Notes: a model not told the origin generated them from the sequence alone. Counted from the first letter of the stretch, positions 49,301 through 58,482 are shown. The stretch is DNA of 64,000 nt from Halomicrobium zhouii (GCF_900114435.1 NZ_FOZK01000002.1:434001-498000), one strand, 5' to 3'. A program made the numbers and translations.

Positions 49301-49558
49301 TTACTCGGGACGGAGCTGGTCGAGCGGCAGGCACGTGCCGTCGTCGGTCCGGGGTACCTCGCTCGCCAGCTTCGCCTCGTCGTCGGGGTCGACGTCGAGG
49401 ACGTCCTGGACGCGGACGTTGGGCTGGCTGCTCCGGACGCCGATGAGGGTCAGCGAGAGGTGGCCGTCGGTCCGGCCGCCGGCGACCGTGACCTCCTCGA
49501 CGTCGTCGTCCAGCGAGACCGTCGTCCACCCGTCTGGTTTCCGCACCCGGAGGTCCAT
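49301..49558 (-). CDS. Small acidic protein, unknown
   Basis: 85 residues: [20 protein letters not shown] ... [20 protein letters not shown]. It is cytoplasmic, acidic and beta-rich. No family is recognised. It is convergent with nothing and precedes the hairpin array on the same strand as EF-2. GC and codon use are like core genes, which supports a real gene. Confidence 0.55.
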   Translation of the reverse strand: MDLRVRKPDGWTTVSLDDDVEEVTVAGGRTDGHLSLTLIGVRSSQPNVRVQDVLDVDPDDEAKLASEVPRTDDGTCLPLDQLRPE

Positions 49559-49654
49559 ACAGGTGGTCTCCCGTCGTGAGTGAAGATTCCATCGGCCGGA
49601 CGGTGCGGTCGGACCTGATACGTTCGGACCGTCCGCAGTTCGCCACGTCGGCGC

Positions 49655-50065
49655 TCAGGAGATCACGTCGACCGTCAGCGGGTAGTCGTACACCTCGTCG
49701 TTGCTCGCCCGGACCACGGCGATACCGGTGAGGACAAGCCACGCGATGCCGACGATGGGGAAGACGACCAGTCCGAGGCCGACGAAGATGGACAGCGCGG
49801 AGACGGTCAACAGCACCGTCCACGTGATCTGGAAGTTGATCGCCTGCTTCCCGTTCTCGTCGACGAACGGCCCTTCGTCTTTTTTGATCGCCCACACGAG
49901 CAGGGGGCCGAAGACGTTCGCGAGGGGGATGGCCAGTCCGACGAACCCCATCGCGTGGACGATGATCGCCCACGTCCGTTCGTCGTCGCTCACCTCGGCC
50001 TCGACGTCTGCTTCCCCGTGGCTCTCGTCGACGGAGACTGCCTCGTCACTGGGTTCCGTTGCCAT
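49655..50065 (-). CDS. DUF4870 membrane protein
   Basis: 136 residues from ATG 50065 (MATEPSDEAVSVDESHGEAD). An acidic N-terminus is followed by DUF4870 features: ERTWAIIVHAMGFVGLAIPL, FGPLLVWAIKKDEGPFVDEN, then GKQAINFQITWTVL and two further helices, with the conserved GKQAINFQ motif. There are about four membrane segments. This is a common, poorly understood bacterial and archaeal membrane protein; no function can be stated. Confidence 0.85.
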   Translation of the reverse strand: MATEPSDEAVSVDESHGEADVEAEVSDDERTWAIIVHAMGFVGLAIPLANVFGPLLVWAIKKDEGPFVDENGKQAINFQITWTVLLTVSALSIFVGLGLVVFPIVGIAWLVLTGIAVVRASNDEVYDYPLTVDVIS

Positions 50066-50353
50066 AGTCGATACGTATCTTCGAGGAATCATAAACCCGG
50101 GGCTACCGATCGGCCGTTCCGGACGACACGTCATTCAATCAATTCGATTTATTATTATAATTTGTCCATACTACCTAACAAGTTAGCGTGCTCGACTATG
50201 CACAGTCGGTGAGCCATCACCGACGTCGGGCGCAGTCCCGTCAGCCAACCACCACCTGCCCCCGACGTTCCAGTCGCCGGGGTCGCCCCGGCTAGAGATA
50301 TTTGGGTGATATCCGCCGCTCGACGTCGGTCGCGGAACCGGTGAAGCCATCTT

Positions 50354-51136
50354 CTAGACGTGGTCTCTCGGCAGCAAGTCCTCGAATGCCTGGTCGGCGA
50401 GCCAGTCGGCGAGGTGGACCAGCTGTTCCGTCGCGGCATCGAACAGCTGTTCGCCTTTCTCGGCGGTCGCGTCCGTCTGGTCGCCGAGGACGCCGTTGTC
50501 CGTGTTGTCGGCCGCGTCGTAGAACGTTCGGGAGCCGTGTCGCATCATCTCGGCGTCGTCCACGCTCGTCATGCCACCGTCGCGCGCGTCGGCCAGTCGG
50601 TCCTCGTGGACCAGCGCCGAGTCGAGGTACTGGATCATCGCCGTCTCCTTGGGGCCGCCGTGTGGCCCGTTCTGTTCGAACAGGTCGTCGACGAGGTCCG
50701 GGATGCTCTCGTCCCACATCCACTCGATTCCGTAGGCCACCTCCTCCTGTCGGAGGCGCGCCCCGACCTCACGGAGGTGGGGGACGTTCCCGCCGTGTGC
50801 GTTCACGTAGACGACGCGGTCGATACCGTGATACGTGAGATTTCGGGTGAGCGAGGCGACGTACTCGCGGAACACCGATGGCTCGACCCACATCGTGCCG
50901 TGGAACTGCCGGTGGTGACCGCTGACGCCAACGGTGATGGTGGGCGTACAGAGATACCCGGTCCGTTCGGCGACCTCGCGGGCGAAGGCTTCCGCGATGA
51001 GGTGGTCCGTGGCCTCCGGCAAGTGAGGCCCGTGCTGTTCCGTCGAACCGAGCGGGATCAGCGCCAGTGACTCGGTTTCGAAGTAGTCCTCGAGGTCAGG
51101 CCATGCGACGTCTCCGAGATACATCGTACCAGACAC
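50354..51136 (-). CDS. Creatininase-family amidohydrolase
   Basis: 260 residues: MSGTMYLGDVAWPDLEDYFE; the second Met (51124) is an alternative start. Metal-binding motifs are IPLGSTEQHGPHLPEATDH (Glu, His, Asp ligands) and VYVNAHGGNVPHLREVG (the family's NGHGGN variant). NGPHGGPKETAMIQYLDSAL supplies the late Glu. The family includes creatininase, ArfB and MftE, which hydrolyse amides or tidy peptides. The substrate here is unknown. It lies alone between the DUF4870 gene and a small unknown gene. Confidence 0.87.
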   Translation of the reverse strand: MSGTMYLGDVAWPDLEDYFETESLALIPLGSTEQHGPHLPEATDHLIAEAFAREVAERTGYLCTPTITVGVSGHHRQFHGTMWVEPSVFREYVASLTRNLTYHGIDRVVYVNAHGGNVPHLREVGARLRQEEVAYGIEWMWDESIPDLVDDLFEQNGPHGGPKETAMIQYLDSALVHEDRLADARDGGMTSVDDAEMMRHGSRTFYDAADNTDNGVLGDQTDATAEKGEQLFDAATEQLVHLADWLADQAFEDLLPRDHV

Positions 51137-51252
51137 TGACGACCGGTCAGCCCATACGTTACCCGGTCGGATACAGTGCTGGCCGTCTCCAGGCTGGCCA
51201 CTGCCTTCGAACAGGTCTGGCCCAGTCTGTCAGGTGGCCCCCACCGCTCGAA

Positions 51253-51591
51253 TCACGCCTCTGCCGCACCCCGCTCCTCGAGGAGGGCGGTGAGGTGGTG
51301 CAAGAGCCCTTCCAGTCGCGAGCGTTCGAGTTCCCACCACGACGTCGAGTGGTGATACTCCGCGACGACCGATCGCATCGCCTCGAGCTCCGTCGTCGTG
51401 ACGCTCGTCTCGCCGGCGTCGAGCGTCTCGAACGCGTCGAACACCGCCACCGGTGGCGGGTCGATTCCGGTCGGATCGTCTGCTCTCGCTTCCCGCTCGA
51501 GGCGGTCCAGAAGCACGTGGTGGAGCGTCCAGCGGGACTCCCGGTCCAGGGATAGCGAGACCGCTGGCGGGTCGTGGGCGTTGTCTGGCAT
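51253..51591 (-). CDS. Small haloarchaeal protein, unknown
   Basis: 112 residues: MPDNAHDPPAVSLSLDRESR, then a long helix (WTLHHVLLDRLEREARADDP) and a second helical region (EAMRSVVAEYHHSTSWWELE ... GLLHHLTALLEERG). The layout matches small haloarchaeal DUF7853-like proteins, recalled from memory. It is cytoplasmic and acidic, with no catalytic motif. Confidence 0.6.
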   Translation of the reverse strand: MPDNAHDPPAVSLSLDRESRWTLHHVLLDRLEREARADDPTGIDPPPVAVFDAFETLDAGETSVTTTELEAMRSVVAEYHHSTSWWELERSRLEGLLHHLTALLEERGAAEA

Positions 51592-51892
51592 GGCGGTGAC
51601 TATAGCGACGGTAAGTATTGTTGCTTGTTAACTCTTACCACGGCCGGTGACAGATCTTCGCACACCTTGTCTGGACGAGAAACGGGCGATAGTAACCGAG
51701 AGACGTGAGTACCAGTCGTCGTGTCGGTTGGAAGCCCGTACCGACGTTCGACGTGGACGGTCCCGTGCTCGTGTTGACCGGGACCGACGGGCCTGATCTC
51801 CTCCGGGAGAGCGCCTGTGACGTTCTCCGAGTCCAGCGTGTCGTGGTAGCTCTTGAGGGCAGTTTGTGGGTCGGTGCTCGGCTCGCTCCCCA
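51592..51892. other. Intergenic region upstream of the ArsR operon
   Basis: 301 bp with no supported gene. AT-rich at its left end (GGTAAGTATTGTTGC), which probably holds the promoter of the minus-strand gene at 51253. Confidence 0.4.
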
Positions 51893-51947
51893 CATTCAAC
51901 GGAGTGGTTAAGTATTGTCGAACCTAACATTCAACTGGATGGTTGAA
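51893..51947 (+). promoter_or_regulatory. Duplicated operator at the ArsR/SRPBCC promoter
   Basis: Two direct copies, 35 bp apart, of CATTCAACnnnnTGGTTnA: 51893-51912 (CATTCAACGGAGTGGTTAAG) and 51928-51947 (CATTCAACTGGATGGTTGAA). Each is an imperfect palindrome (TTCAAC...GTTGAA in the second). The second copy covers the ATG of the ArsR gene, so binding would block both transcription and start. Confidence 0.6.
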
Positions 51948-52277
51948 CGACAGCACGACGACCTGAACCTCGACGCCGTCTTTCAGGCGCTCTCGCACCC
52001 GACTCGACGGGCGCTCATCGAGCAGCTCGCCGGAGGACCGAAGCGCGTCTCCGCGCTCGCGGAGCCCCACGACGTCTCGCTGGCGGCGGTGTCGAAGCAC
52101 CTGCAGGCCCTGGAGGACGCGGGACTCGTCGAGGTCGAAGAAGACGGGCGAGTCCGTCGGTGTCACCTGGACGCCGCGCCGCTGGGCGAGGCCTTCGGCT
52201 GGTTGACCCGCTACCGCGTCTTCTGGGAGGACCGATTCGACGCGCTGGCCGACCATCTGGAGTCTGACGACCAATGA
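51939..52277 (+). CDS. ArsR-family transcriptional regulator
   Basis: 112 residues from ATG 51939 (MVERQHDDLNLDAVFQALSH). It is a classic ArsR winged helix: FQALSHPTRRALIEQLAGGP, then SALAEPHDVSLAAVSKHLQA and LEDAGLVEVEEDGRVRRCHL. The end (WLTRYRVFWEDRFDALADHL) is typical of the ArsR proteins that pair with SRPBCC/AHSA1 genes. It has no metal-binding Cys pair. Its stop overlaps the next gene by 4 nt. It likely represses its own operon. Confidence 0.92.
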   Translation: MVERQHDDLNLDAVFQALSHPTRRALIEQLAGGPKRVSALAEPHDVSLAAVSKHLQALEDAGLVEVEEDGRVRRCHLDAAPLGEAFGWLTRYRVFWEDRFDALADHLESDDQ

Positions 52278-52774
52278 CAGACGACAACAGCGGAAGCGAG
52301 CCGACGACGAACAGCGAACAGAACGACACCCGCAGTATGACCGTGAGCCGCGTCATCGAAGCATCGCCCGAACGAGTGTACAACGCGTTCCTCGATCCCG
52401 ACGAACTCGCCCAGTGGTTGCCCCCGACCGGCTTCTCGGGGGAGGTCCACCACCTAGAGCCCGAGGAAGGCGGGACGTACCGGATGACGTTCACGGGCGA
52501 GACAGAGGAATTCGCCGAGTACGATTCGACCTTCGGCGGCACTTACCTGGAGCTGGTTCCGGGTGAACGCATCGTCTATACGGACGAATTCGAAACCGAC
52601 GAACCGAGCATGGCCGGCGAGATGACCGTGACGGTCACCTTCGAGGACGTCCCCGACGGGACCGAGATCACCGTCCACCACGAGGGATTCCCCGAGGGCG
52701 CCTCACCGAGCGACGCCAACGAGGGATGGACCGACTCGCTCGGAAACCTCGCAAACGTCGTCGAGGTGGCCTAA
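52274..52774 (+). CDS. SRPBCC (AHSA1-like) protein
   Basis: 166 residues: MTDDNSGSEPTTNSEQNDTR, then the START-like fold: TVSRVIEASPERVYNAFLDP, DELAQWLPPTGFSGEVHHLE, GGTYRMTFTGETEEFA and YLELVPGERIVYTDEF. It ends EGWTDSLGNLANVVEVA, the C-terminal helix of the AHSA1/CalC group. It binds a small hydrophobic ligand in a cavity; the ligand is unknown. It is translationally coupled to the ArsR gene. Confidence 0.9.
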   Translation: MTDDNSGSEPTTNSEQNDTRSMTVSRVIEASPERVYNAFLDPDELAQWLPPTGFSGEVHHLEPEEGGTYRMTFTGETEEFAEYDSTFGGTYLELVPGERIVYTDEFETDEPSMAGEMTVTVTFEDVPDGTEITVHHEGFPEGASPSDANEGWTDSLGNLANVVEVA

Positions 52775-52863
52775 ACACCCGGAAAACTCCGGAAGGTGCC
52801 GTCTCCGGAACGCGAACCGCTCTGACGGTCTGTCCAGCATTCCTCACGGAACGGCGGTTCTGA

Positions 52864-53562
52864 TTACGAATGGCCGGGCCACTCGCAGACGTACTCCGCG
52901 TAGAACTCTCCATCGTACGTGGATTCGAGGATGTCGAAGCCGACCCGCTCGAGCATGGCTTCGAGCACGAATCCGTACGTGCTGTACTCCTCCCGGAAGT
53001 GAACGTACAGCGCTTCGTCGGTGAACTCCGTCGTCCGTTTCTTCTCTTCGAGCCAGGCCTCGATGTCGTGGACGCTGTCGTCCGGATCGAACGAGAAGAC
53101 GAAGTCACGCAGGCGGAAGATGCCACCCGCTTCGAGCGTGTTCCCGACGTTCTTCAGCGCCTCGACCTTCCAGAAATCCGGGAGATGGTGGAGCGCGTCC
53201 TTCGAGACGGCGAACGACGCCGGGTCGCCCCGGTGGTCGTAGCTCAGGAATCCGTCGTGGACGGTCTCGACGTTCTCTACGTCCTTGGCGTCGATCCGTT
53301 CGTCGACCAGTTCGAGCATCGGTTCGGAGACGTCGACCGCGACGACGCGGTCACAGTGTCGTGCGACCGCGAGTGGAGACACGCCCGTTCCAGTGCCGAA
53401 ATCGACGACTGTGTCCTCGTGGGAGAGGCCGAACTCCCGCAGCACGTCTATCTCTCCCGATGGATCGAAGGGCATCTTCTCGTCGACGCGGGATACCTCA
53501 CCCGAGTCGAGGTGTTCCGACCCGGCGTGCTGTTTTTCGTCGATCGTCCAGCCACGTTCCAT
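52864..53562 (-). CDS. Class I SAM-dependent methyltransferase
   Basis: 232 residues: MERGWTIDEKQHAGSEHLDS. The SAM motif is TVVDFGTGTGVSPLAVARH (about residues 51-69), followed by VVAVDVSEPMLELVDERI and AVSKDALHHLPDFWKVEALK. The C-terminal part (EEYSTYGFVLEAMLERVGFD) is like methyltransferase family 11/25. The DALHHLPDFWK motif is characteristic of this small haloarchaeal and bacterial group. The substrate is unknown. Confidence 0.87.
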   Translation of the reverse strand: MERGWTIDEKQHAGSEHLDSGEVSRVDEKMPFDPSGEIDVLREFGLSHEDTVVDFGTGTGVSPLAVARHCDRVVAVDVSEPMLELVDERIDAKDVENVETVHDGFLSYDHRGDPASFAVSKDALHHLPDFWKVEALKNVGNTLEAGGIFRLRDFVFSFDPDDSVHDIEAWLEEKKRTTEFTDEALYVHFREEYSTYGFVLEAMLERVGFDILESTYDGEFYAEYVCEWPGHS

Positions 53563-53718
53563 ACTGGCCGTTCTGACGAGTCAATCTACCAACAATCTGC
53601 TGGTGGTATGTGAGCCTGTACCGGGGGCCGGCCCTGCCCGGTCGTGTGACGACTGGTCGCGGTCCCCGATTGTGATCGCTTTTCGGAAGAGGTGGCGAAA
53701 ACCAGTACGGACCCGGTA

Positions 53719-55866
53719 CTACCACCGGTTCCGCTCGGCGAGTGCGAAGGGATAGACCGGGCCGCTCCCGGCGTCACGGAGGACGAACGACGCTTCCGTC
53801 GACGACCACCGCGACCCGACGGTCTCGTCGACCAGCAACACGGGGCCGGATCGAACGGATTCAGTCACTGCAAACGCTCCCTCGACGTTCCAGCGCTGCT
53901 GGTAGGAGTTCGCCAGTTCGTGCTGTGGGCGCATCTCGCCGACCCGCTCGATTACCGGGAGGTAGTCCAGCCCGAGCTCGCTGGCGATCCGCCGGGCGAG
54001 GTCGTCGACTCGCTGCTCGTCGGTCGGTGACGGCACGGCGGTGACCCAGGTCGGTGCCGGTGACGGGTCCCACTCCAGGTCGACGTGCCGGACCGCCGCG
54101 TCGATCAGCTCCTGGTCGTACGTGCCGCCGTCGTCCTGTGCTCGACGCACCAGTTCGCCGTAACCCGGATCGCCGTAGACAGACAGGACGCGCCCCGGTT
54201 CGGGTTTGCGGTCCTCGGCGATTTTCGACCGGCCGTCCGCGTCGGGCACGTAGTATCGCGGGGATATCTCGTCCCACGATTCGGCACGGTAGTGGTCGAC
54301 GGCAGCACTCACGAGTTCCTCGTCGTCGACAGACGCCGGACGGAACGGCCCGGCACAGTTGGCACAGTGGCCACAGTCCGTCTCGAGTGACCCGTCGAGT
54401 TCGTCGTCGATGAACCGCGTCAGGCACTCGTCCGTCTGGGTGAATTCCTGGATGCGTGCCAGCTCCTCCCGGCGGTGCTCGGTGACCGACTCGATGCGCT
54501 CGTGGTCGTACGTCCAGTCGGCCGAAGTCCGCGTGAACCCGTCGTCGACGCGGATGATCGCGTTGTCCACTCGCAGGATATCGAGACACTGGGAGGTGGC
54601 CTTCCACGAGAGGTTCGTCTCTTTCAGGAGTTCGTACTTGTACAGCGGTTCGTCACTGCCCCCCAGCGTCGAGAGGACCGTCTCGAAGTCCTGGGGTTCC
54701 GGAAACGCCTGTTCGATGAAGTACTCCGCGACCCGGTCGTCCTCCTCGCCGGAGAGCAGTATGGCGAAGGCCTCGTCCAGGCCGCGACCGGCGCGGCCGA
54801 CCTCCTGGTAGTACCGGATGAGGTTCGGCGGTCGCTGGAAGTGGATCACCCAGCCCAGGTCGGGTTTGTTGAACCCCATCCCAAGGGCGTTCGTCGCGAC
54901 CAGTCCGTCCACGTCGTTGTCCATCAGTCGGTCTTCCAGTTCACGACGGCGGTCGCCGTCCATCCCGCCGTGGTACGGTTCGACGTCGAGGCCGCGGGCG
55001 TTCAACCACGCCGTGACCGTCTCGACCTCGTCGGTCGTCAGGCAGTAGACGATGCCGGACGACGGCAGGTCCGGGACGTTCTCGGCGAGCCAGGCCAGCC
55101 GGCGTGACCGCGACCCGATATCGACGGTCTGGAGCCGCAGAGAGTCACGGACGAGGTCGCCGCGGACGGCCCGGAGGTCGGGCACCTGGTCCGTGACGTC
55201 GTCGACCACGCGGTCGTTGGCGGTCGCCGTCGTCGCCGCGACGGGGATGTGGTCCGGGAGTTCCTGCAGGATGCGCTTGATTCGCCGGTAATCCGGCCGG
55301 AAGTCGTGGCCCCAGTCGGAGATGCAGTGGGCCTCGTCGACGACGAGCATGCCGAACTCCTCGTCCATCGCCACCAGGACGTCTTCCTGGAACTCGGTGT
55401 TCGCCAGGCGTTCCGGCGAGATCAACAGGATGTCACACTCCCCGTCGACGACGGCTTCCTTCGCCTCGGTCCACTCCTCGGTGTTGTTCGAGTTTATCGT
55501 CCGGGCTTCGAGGCCGAGCTGTGCTTCGGCGTCCTGGATCTGGTTGTGCATCAACGCCAGTAGCGGGCTGACGATGAGCGTCGGGCCCGCTCCCTGCTCG
55601 CGGAGCAGTTTCGTCGCGATGAAGTAGACGGTGCTCTTGCCCCAGCCGGTCCGCTGGACGAGCAGCAATCGCTCCCCGTCGACGACCAGGCTCTCGATCG
55701 CGTCCAGTTGATCGGGCCGGAATTCGGCGTCCGGCCCGATGCTCCGTTCGAGCAGCGCCTGGGCGCGCTCCCGGATCCCCTCTCTCGAATTGAGTGCCAC
55801 AGGCGTGTTCACAGCGTAATCGTACAAAAACGCTCGCCGGAGGTGGGAGGGGGGCAGAACCCTCAC
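53719..55866 (-). CDS. recQ: RecQ-type ATP-dependent DNA helicase with PRTase-like tail
   Basis: 715 residues from ATG 55866; a GTG at 55812 (VNTPVALNSRE) is an alternative start. Helicase motifs: VQRTGWGKSTV (I), VVDEAHCISDWGHDFRPDY (II and aromatic-rich loop), AATTATAND (III), TNALGMGFNKPDLGWVIHF (V) and RYYQEVGRAGRGLDE (VI). The zinc site is DECLTRF ... DCGHCANC. The last 120 residues end with GPVLLVDETVGSRWSSTEAS, a PRPP-loop-like strand of phosphoribosyltransferase fold, as in bacterial RecQ-PRTase fusions. The motif is degenerate. It unwinds DNA 3'-5' in repair. Confidence 0.92.
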   Translation of the reverse strand: MRVLPPSHLRRAFLYDYAVNTPVALNSREGIRERAQALLERSIGPDAEFRPDQLDAIESLVVDGERLLLVQRTGWGKSTVYFIATKLLREQGAGPTLIVSPLLALMHNQIQDAEAQLGLEARTINSNNTEEWTEAKEAVVDGECDILLISPERLANTEFQEDVLVAMDEEFGMLVVDEAHCISDWGHDFRPDYRRIKRILQELPDHIPVAATTATANDRVVDDVTDQVPDLRAVRGDLVRDSLRLQTVDIGSRSRRLAWLAENVPDLPSSGIVYCLTTDEVETVTAWLNARGLDVEPYHGGMDGDRRRELEDRLMDNDVDGLVATNALGMGFNKPDLGWVIHFQRPPNLIRYYQEVGRAGRGLDEAFAILLSGEEDDRVAEYFIEQAFPEPQDFETVLSTLGGSDEPLYKYELLKETNLSWKATSQCLDILRVDNAIIRVDDGFTRTSADWTYDHERIESVTEHRREELARIQEFTQTDECLTRFIDDELDGSLETDCGHCANCAGPFRPASVDDEELVSAAVDHYRAESWDEISPRYYVPDADGRSKIAEDRKPEPGRVLSVYGDPGYGELVRRAQDDGGTYDQELIDAAVRHVDLEWDPSPAPTWVTAVPSPTDEQRVDDLARRIASELGLDYLPVIERVGEMRPQHELANSYQQRWNVEGAFAVTESVRSGPVLLVDETVGSRWSSTEASFVLRDAGSGPVYPFALAERNRW

Positions 55867-55994
55867 TGAGCGAGATCACCTGAAGGGATTATCCCGTTCG
55901 ACCACCGAGGGATCCTCGTGAAGCGGCGCGATCATTCGACGATCCGATCCGGGAGCGATGGTCCGAGGGGCTGGAACCGAGAGGGGCCAGAGAC

Positions 55995-56663
55995 GTGACC
56001 GACGAACCCGGCCCGGTCGAACCCCTCCCGGTCGAACACCTCTCGCCAGTCGCCACGCTCGTCGACGAGGTGCTCGCGAGCGTCGGCTACGAGATGGCGG
56101 CTGCCACGGACGCCATCGACGACGCCGTCCCAGGCTACGGCGGCCTGTTCGACCCCACGACGGACCGGGACGAGTTGCGTCGCGCGCTCGAAGGCCTGCT
56201 GGCGTCAGGCCTCACCCGGCCGCCCGTTCAGGAGGTGACGGGCGACGGCTTCGTCCTCTACGTCGATGGGAGTTCGCGCGGCAACCCCGGTCCCGCGGGT
56301 GCGGGCGCCGTCGTCATGGACGCCGACGAAGTCCCGCTCGCCCGCCTCGGCCGGCCCGTGGGCTCCCGGACGGGGAACAACACCGCCGAGTACGTCGCCC
56401 TCCAGCTCGGCCTCGCCGAACTACTGGCCCGCTACGAACCACGGACGCTGGAGGTCCGCATCGACTCGATGACGGTCGTTCGGGACGTCTGGGGCGGCGA
56501 CGACCCGACGGAACCGGGCGTCGAGGCCTACAGCGACGCCGTCGCGACGGCGCTGTCGAACGTTCCGGACCACCGGTACACACACCTGGCCGACAGCGAC
56601 CCGAACCCCGCCGACGCGCTGGCGACGGTGGGCGCCGATATCGCGGCGATGGGTCCCGGATAG
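55995..56663 (+). CDS. rnhA: Ribonuclease HI, long form
   Basis: 222 residues from GTG 55995. An N-terminal helical extension (about 1-85) precedes the RNase H domain: LYVDGSSRGNPGPAGAGAVV (Asp91), GNNTAEYVAL (Glu132), RIDSMTVVRD (Asp157) and NPADALATVG (Asp207), so all four metal ligands are present. Extension plus domain matches the Halobacterium-type RNase HI. It removes RNA from RNA-DNA hybrids. It is divergent from recQ with a 128-bp gap. Confidence 0.9.
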   Translation: MTDEPGPVEPLPVEHLSPVATLVDEVLASVGYEMAAATDAIDDAVPGYGGLFDPTTDRDELRRALEGLLASGLTRPPVQEVTGDGFVLYVDGSSRGNPGPAGAGAVVMDADEVPLARLGRPVGSRTGNNTAEYVALQLGLAELLARYEPRTLEVRIDSMTVVRDVWGGDDPTEPGVEAYSDAVATALSNVPDHRYTHLADSDPNPADALATVGADIAAMGPG

Positions 56664-56798
56664 GAGACCACTCACGAAACGAGTGGCACCAGATCGGGAC
56701 GAGACCCACAACGATTAGCCGTGAACTGCACATGGACGAGATACGCACCTAATATTTGAGGGTGTACTGACTTCATCCCACAGACATCATTATCAATT

Positions 56799-57035
56799 AT
56801 GAATGTGGTATCGGAGGTAATCGAAGCCGTCGCAGATTCGAAGGGGGTGGATCCGATGGAACTGCCACCACTGAACGAGTCGATAGATCCGGACGCCCTC
56901 GAGACCCTCTGGGACCGGGACGCGGCGAACGGTGTCGTGATATTCGAGTACGCGGACACGAGAATTCGGGTCTTCTCCGAAGGTGCAATTATGATTAGTG
57001 ATTCGGTGGGAGAGGTATTCACCGACAATCGGTAA
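56799..57035 (+). CDS. HalOD1 output-domain protein
   Basis: 78 residues: MNVVSEVIEAVADSKGVDPM, then ELPPLNESIDPDALETLWDR and VVIFEYADTRIRVFSEGAIM. This is a single HalOD1 domain, a haloarchaeal output module found alone or attached to response regulators. It has no receiver domain here. It probably works as a signalling adaptor. AT-rich DNA precedes it. Confidence 0.85.
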   Translation: MNVVSEVIEAVADSKGVDPMELPPLNESIDPDALETLWDRDAANGVVIFEYADTRIRVFSEGAIMISDSVGEVFTDNR

Positions 57036-57214
57036 TCGTTCGAGACTCCACCGGCCTCGGCATCGCTCGTTACTATCCCCCATGCGGTCGGTATTTCCTC
57101 GCCTGAAGTCGGAGGAGACCAACGTCAGCTCGTACGGTCTGCGCCCGCGACGGGTGGACTTCTCGAGTGCTTCAGTAGTAGCATTAATGACAGCCTCGTC
57201 TCACCATCGTCTAT

Positions 57215-57769
57215 ATGAAACGTCGAAAAGTGCTTTCGGTACTGCTTGGCGGTGGCGCGACAGCCGCTCTCGGTGGCGTCGCGGTGTTCGAGCCTGACCT
57301 GATTACGGGCCCGCCACGAACGCAGGGTGACCCGATTTCACTTGGCAAACACCACAACCCAGGGAACGTGACCGAGTATTACCCCTCGAATCAGTCAGTG
57401 ACGTACCGGCTCCAGGGAACCGAGAATCTTACCGAAACGATTCCATTTACCGAATGGGCGAAAACACAGAGTGAGACGATCGCTGCCAACGCTGTATTAC
57501 AGGCGATACACTCTCGTTTCGACGACGAAGTCACTGGTATTTCGATTCACAGGTCCAGACAGTACCTGGAGAAAGCTCTCCGTGTGCTGTATGTTCTCAA
57601 TGGCGATGGAATGCCAGAGATGGAAGCACCAAACGTTCCGTTCGAGGCGATTCTAGAACGGGCGCCGTCGACGGTCGACCTCACGGTCGTCTTGGAGGGG
57701 AACGAGTACGAGGCCGAATACCCCGTCGTCGCCGAGCGCGTAACGCTCGATCTAGTCGACTTCAACTGA
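57215..57769 (+). CDS. Tat-exported protein, first of a tandem pair
   Basis: 184 residues: MKRRKVLSVLLGGGATAALG is a Tat-like signal (KRRK, then a Gly/Ala-rich core). The mature part (GPPRTQGDPISLGKHHNPGN ... NVPFEAILERAPSTVDLTVV) is not recognised. It is about 60% identical to the next gene, and the segments at the start (DLITGPPRTQGDPISLG) and end (MEAPNVPFEAILERAP, LEGNEYEAEYPVVA) are nearly unchanged. The middle is free to vary. Confidence 0.65.
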   Translation: MKRRKVLSVLLGGGATAALGGVAVFEPDLITGPPRTQGDPISLGKHHNPGNVTEYYPSNQSVTYRLQGTENLTETIPFTEWAKTQSETIAANAVLQAIHSRFDDEVTGISIHRSRQYLEKALRVLYVLNGDGMPEMEAPNVPFEAILERAPSTVDLTVVLEGNEYEAEYPVVAERVTLDLVDFN

Positions 57770-57902
57770 CCTCGCCGTCTCGCTTCCCGAGTTTCGCCTG
57801 CCACTGTGGCTGCAGTGAAACCTTTCTTTGAACGTGAGGAGATCATATAATCTACAATTCTAATACAACAATAATATCCAATCAGGGGCTATTATCGCCG
57901 AT

Positions 57903-58451
57903 ATGAAACGGCGAAAATTACTTTCGCTAATTGGCGGTGGCGGAGTGCTCGCTACTCTCGGTGGCGTCGCGGCGTTCAAGCCGGACCTGATTACGGGCCC
58001 GCCACGAACGCAGGGTGACCCGATTTCACTTGGCGAGCGCCACCAGATGGATAACGTGATCGAGTACCATTCGTCGAACCACACTGTAACACACCTTGGT
58101 CCGGGTAGCCACCCACGAATCGAGACGAATTCGTTTCGCAAGTGGGCGAAAATGCAGAGCGAGACGGTCGCCAAAAATGCCGTTCTGGACGCGTTGAAAT
58201 CACGATTCGACGGCGAAGTTACCGGGATAAATATGATTCAGTCGAGGCATTACCTGGAGGAGGCGATCTGCATTTTCTATATTTTGAATGCCGGTCAATT
58301 GCAAGATATGGAAGCCCCGAACGTCCCGTTCGAGGCGATTCTAGAACGGGCGCCGAAGAAGGTTGATCTCACCCTCGTGCTGGAGGGGAACGAGTACGAA
58401 GCGGAATACCCCGTCGTCGCCAGGCGACATACGGTCGATCTAATTATGTGA
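57903..58451 (+). CDS. Tat-exported protein, second of a tandem pair
   Basis: 182 residues: MKRRKLLSLIGGGGVLATLG, a Tat-like signal, then the same body as the gene at 57215. The 133-bp gap contains AT-rich promoter-like DNA (GATCATATAATC near 57841), so it may be expressed independently. The last residues differ (VDLIM instead of VDFN). Function unknown; the pair arose by duplication. Confidence 0.65.
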   Translation: MKRRKLLSLIGGGGVLATLGGVAAFKPDLITGPPRTQGDPISLGERHQMDNVIEYHSSNHTVTHLGPGSHPRIETNSFRKWAKMQSETVAKNAVLDALKSRFDGEVTGINMIQSRHYLEEAICIFYILNAGQLQDMEAPNVPFEAILERAPKKVDLTLVLEGNEYEAEYPVVARRHTVDLIM

Positions 58452-58482
58452 GCCGTCACCTACGCCGGTCGATCCATCGCCC

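Noticed and set aside
51600-51899. 99-codon minus-strand frame upstream of the ArsR gene
   Set aside because: It needs a TTG start inside the operator and has no family resemblance.
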